5,858 bases of DNA, taken from NCBI GenBank assembly GCA_003162115.1, contig PMMV01000110.1, forward strand, positions 14,492-20,349, given 5' to 3'. This document shows positions 4,579-5,858 of the stretch, piece by piece (position 1 is the stretch's first letter; every line of letters begins with the position of its first letter). The DNA is from Methanobacterium sp. (GTDB taxonomy: Archaea > Methanobacteriota > Methanobacteria > Methanobacteriales > Methanobacteriaceae). Below the pieces are notes generated by a model. It worked only from the letters and a program-made list of their open reading frames with translations. It ran no database searches and was not told the DNA's origin. The translations under genes were made by a program, and so were the position numbers.

Positions 4579-4645
4579 TTTGATTAAATTTCAATTATTG
4601 AATGTTCAGATCATTGAATTTGGAGTGCACTTGTTATAAATGCAT

Positions 4646-5437
4646 CTATGGTAGGTGTGTTCGAAGCTCTGCAGTTTTCAACTTTGCAATGGAAACTAAC
4701 TTCAGTATTTCGTCCCTAATTAAAGGTTCTGCTCCACCCTTCTGCATGGCACATATACTACCATCTTCTGTCATGCCTATTGATAGACGTGCACCCATTA
4801 TCTCCTCTTCCTCAAGTGATGGGTCGATTAATAGTGCACCACCGATCTTGGCAAAAGTACACATGAGAGCTTTTTCATTGACAGGGAAAGGTATCATATT
4901 ATCGTAGTCAAGTACTATCTCATCATTTTCAATCTTAGCTGTTGGTATTTTAATGTTCATGAGTGCTGCAACACTTCCAAGTACAGCTGCATCCATTAGA
5001 TTTCCATCGTAGTCAATTACATGGAGATCTAAGAATACCATCCATACCTTCTCACCCTCAACTATACAAAGTTTTTCAAGGTCAACAACCTTACCCTCCC
5101 TTATACATCTATCAGTGACCCTTGATAGCTCAACTGAGTTTTCATCTGGTGGTCCTGATTCGAAGTTTGGTGCAGCCATTGGTAAAAGCTCGGTGTTGGT
5201 CATGAGGACCCCTACATTAGGAGTATCACCAAATGGTGATCCTATCTGTGGTTTTGCACCAATCATTATCTGGGTATTTCCTATCTTTACCCTCGCAGAT
5301 CCTTCTGCCTTTTCTATAACTCCCGTTTCAAGGGATATTTCTCTGTACTCATCAAAGGCTCTTCCATCTGTTCTTTCACCATTTTTAACTAGATTGGTTA
5401 CGCTTTCTTTTATGATCTCTGGAACTATATGAACCAT
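4646..5437 (-). CDS. rrp42: Exosome complex component Rrp42
   Basis: This 263-residue RNase PH-fold protein is Rrp42, the non-catalytic partner that alternates with Rrp41 in the hexameric ring of the archaeal exosome, which degrades and tails RNA in the cytoplasm. Family landmarks include [17 protein letters not shown] near the N terminus, [25 protein letters not shown], the [25 protein letters not shown] segment, and the C-terminal [11 protein letters not shown]. The catalytic Asp pair of Rrp41 is not reproduced at the matching strand, as expected for Rrp42. I start at ATG 5435-5437 because GGTGAT (5442-5447) lies 4 bases upstream and the rrp41 TAA ends one base before it. An ATG at 5447-5449 adds four residues, but it overlaps that ribosome site and has none of its own. 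Downstream is the T9 run. Confidence 0.97.
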   Translation of the reverse strand: MVHIVPEIIKESVTNLVKNGERTDGRAFDEYREISLETGVIEKAEGSARVKIGNTQIMIGAKPQIGSPFGDTPNVGVLMTNTELLPMAAPNFESGPPDENSVELSRVTDRCIREGKVVDLEKLCIVEGEKVWMVFLDLHVIDYDGNLMDAAVLGSVAALMNIKIPTAKIENDEIVLDYDNMIPFPVNEKALMCTFAKIGGALLIDPSLEEEEIMGARLSIGMTEDGSICAMQKGGAEPLIRDEILKLVSIAKLKTAELRTHLP

Positions 5438-5438
5438 A

Positions 5439-5858
5439 TTAATCACCATACCTGTTTTTTATGGCTTTTTTCTGTTCTTCGCTTATCTTCTTGCAGCCGC
5501 CTATTGCAAGGTCAAGTGCCTTCTGAAATTCTTCCTCTGTGAGGTGTCCGTCCATCTGGAGAAGTGTGATTTCTCCTGTTCTTGGCATCAATGCAATTGG
5601 GAGATCTGCTTCACCCTCTTTGTCTTCAACTTCTGATAGGTCTAAAACAACATTGCCATCTGATTTCCCTGCTGCACACGCAACAACCATATCTCTCATT
5701 GGAATACCTGCATCTGCAAGTGCAACTGAAGCTGCTGTTATTCCAGCACATCTTGTTCCACCTTCTGCTTCAAGAACTTCTATGTAAACATCTATTGTTG
5801 AGCGAGGAAATTTTTCAAGGAAAACTGCAGGTGATAGTGCATCTGATGTTATCTTGGA
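5439..5858 (-). CDS. rrp41: Exosome complex component Rrp41, C-terminal part
   Basis: The frame is open from the right window edge to TAA at 5439-5441 and gives 139 residues, just over half of the usual ~240. This is the phosphorolytic subunit of the archaeal exosome, removing nucleotides from RNA 3' ends with inorganic phosphate. Visible landmarks are [20 protein letters not shown] with the phosphate-binding GGTR loop (visible residues 33-36), the [17 protein letters not shown] helix, and [12 protein letters not shown], holding two Asp six residues apart (visible 79 and 85) that match the catalytic pair known as D182 and D188 in the Sulfolobus protein. The catalytic half is therefore intact. 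The N-terminal part, with the RNA-binding Arg residues and presumably rrp4 further upstream, lies outside the window. The rrp42 start follows after one base. Confidence 0.97.
   Translation of the reverse strand, partial: SKITSDALSPAVFLEKFPRSTIDVYIEVLEAEGGTRCAGITAASVALADAGIPMRDMVVACAAGKSDGNVVLDLSEVEDKEGEADLPIALMPRTGEITLLQMDGHLTEEEFQKALDLAIGGCKKISEEQKKAIKNRYGD
5442..5447 (-). promoter_or_regulatory. Ribosome binding site that decides the rrp42 start
   Basis: GGTGAT sits on the last codons of rrp41, 4 bases before ATG 5437. It overlaps the alternative ATG 5449, which makes the shorter protein the better reading. Confidence 0.65.

Noticed and set aside
4555..4602. Possible C/D-box-like RNA or stem in the rrp42-rpl37ae gap
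   Set aside because: Short inverted repeats (AATGAAATCATT; TTCAATTATTGAA) and scattered CTGA/ATGA words are present, but no correctly paired C and D boxes and no stable stem. AT-rich chance explains them.
1..5858. CRISPR array, tRNA, rRNA, insertion sequence or defence island
   Set aside because: I saw no regularly spaced direct repeats, no tRNA-like cloverleaf, no transposase and no terminal inverted repeats. The right-hand cluster is conserved housekeeping.

Overview
This window looks like the genome of a methanogenic euryarchaeon, most likely order Methanobacteriales and a Methanobacterium-like genome. The evidence is an AT-rich sequence, archaeal-only or archaeal-type proteins (exosome Rrp41 and Rrp42, ribosomal protein L37Ae, RNA polymerase subunit P, a Brix protein, KEOPS Pcc1, prefoldin beta, DUF3194), Shine-Dalgarno sites of the form GGTGAT or GGAGGT, TATA-like boxes, and oligo-T ends. 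Genus is an inference. All genes lie on the minus strand except one truncated plus-strand gene at the left edge.

Layout, read in transcription order (right to left). Positions 5858-3324 hold the downstream half of the conserved archaeal exosome/translation gene cluster: rrp41 (cut by the window edge), rrp42, rpl37Ae, rpoP (43 codons, TTG start), a Brix ribosome-biogenesis gene and the KEOPS subunit pcc1. Prefoldin beta and a DUF3194 gene follow at 3237-2612 and are coupled by a TTGA overlap. Junctions are tight (1-9 bases) except for two longer AT-rich gaps: 4509-4645, with a T9 run and a probable new promoter, and 3238-3323, with a possible promoter and a palindrome. The cluster seems to end at a T8 run just after the DUF3194 stop.

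Positions 2521-866 carry a HisA-related TIM-barrel protein and then a PfkB-family kinase. Each has a TATA-like box 50-58 bases before its start, so both look separately promoted, although the 69-base gap would also allow cotranscription. Positions 736-302 encode an acidic 144-residue protein I do not recognise, behind a strikingly A/T-tracted leader. It converges on the last 52 residues of a plus-strand membrane protein (3-161), with oligo-T runs in the gap between them.

How the genes work together: the right-hand cluster joins RNA decay (exosome ring Rrp41/Rrp42), ribosome parts and assembly (L37Ae, Brix), transcription (RpoP), tRNA t6A modification (Pcc1) and protein folding (prefoldin). 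This is a known conserved arrangement, not a new system. The less explained material is the HisA-like/PfkB pair and the orphan acidic protein on the left. The HisA-like protein keeps both catalytic Asp positions but seems to have lost one of the two phosphate sites of true HisA. I see no CRISPR array, tRNA, rRNA, insertion sequence or defence system.
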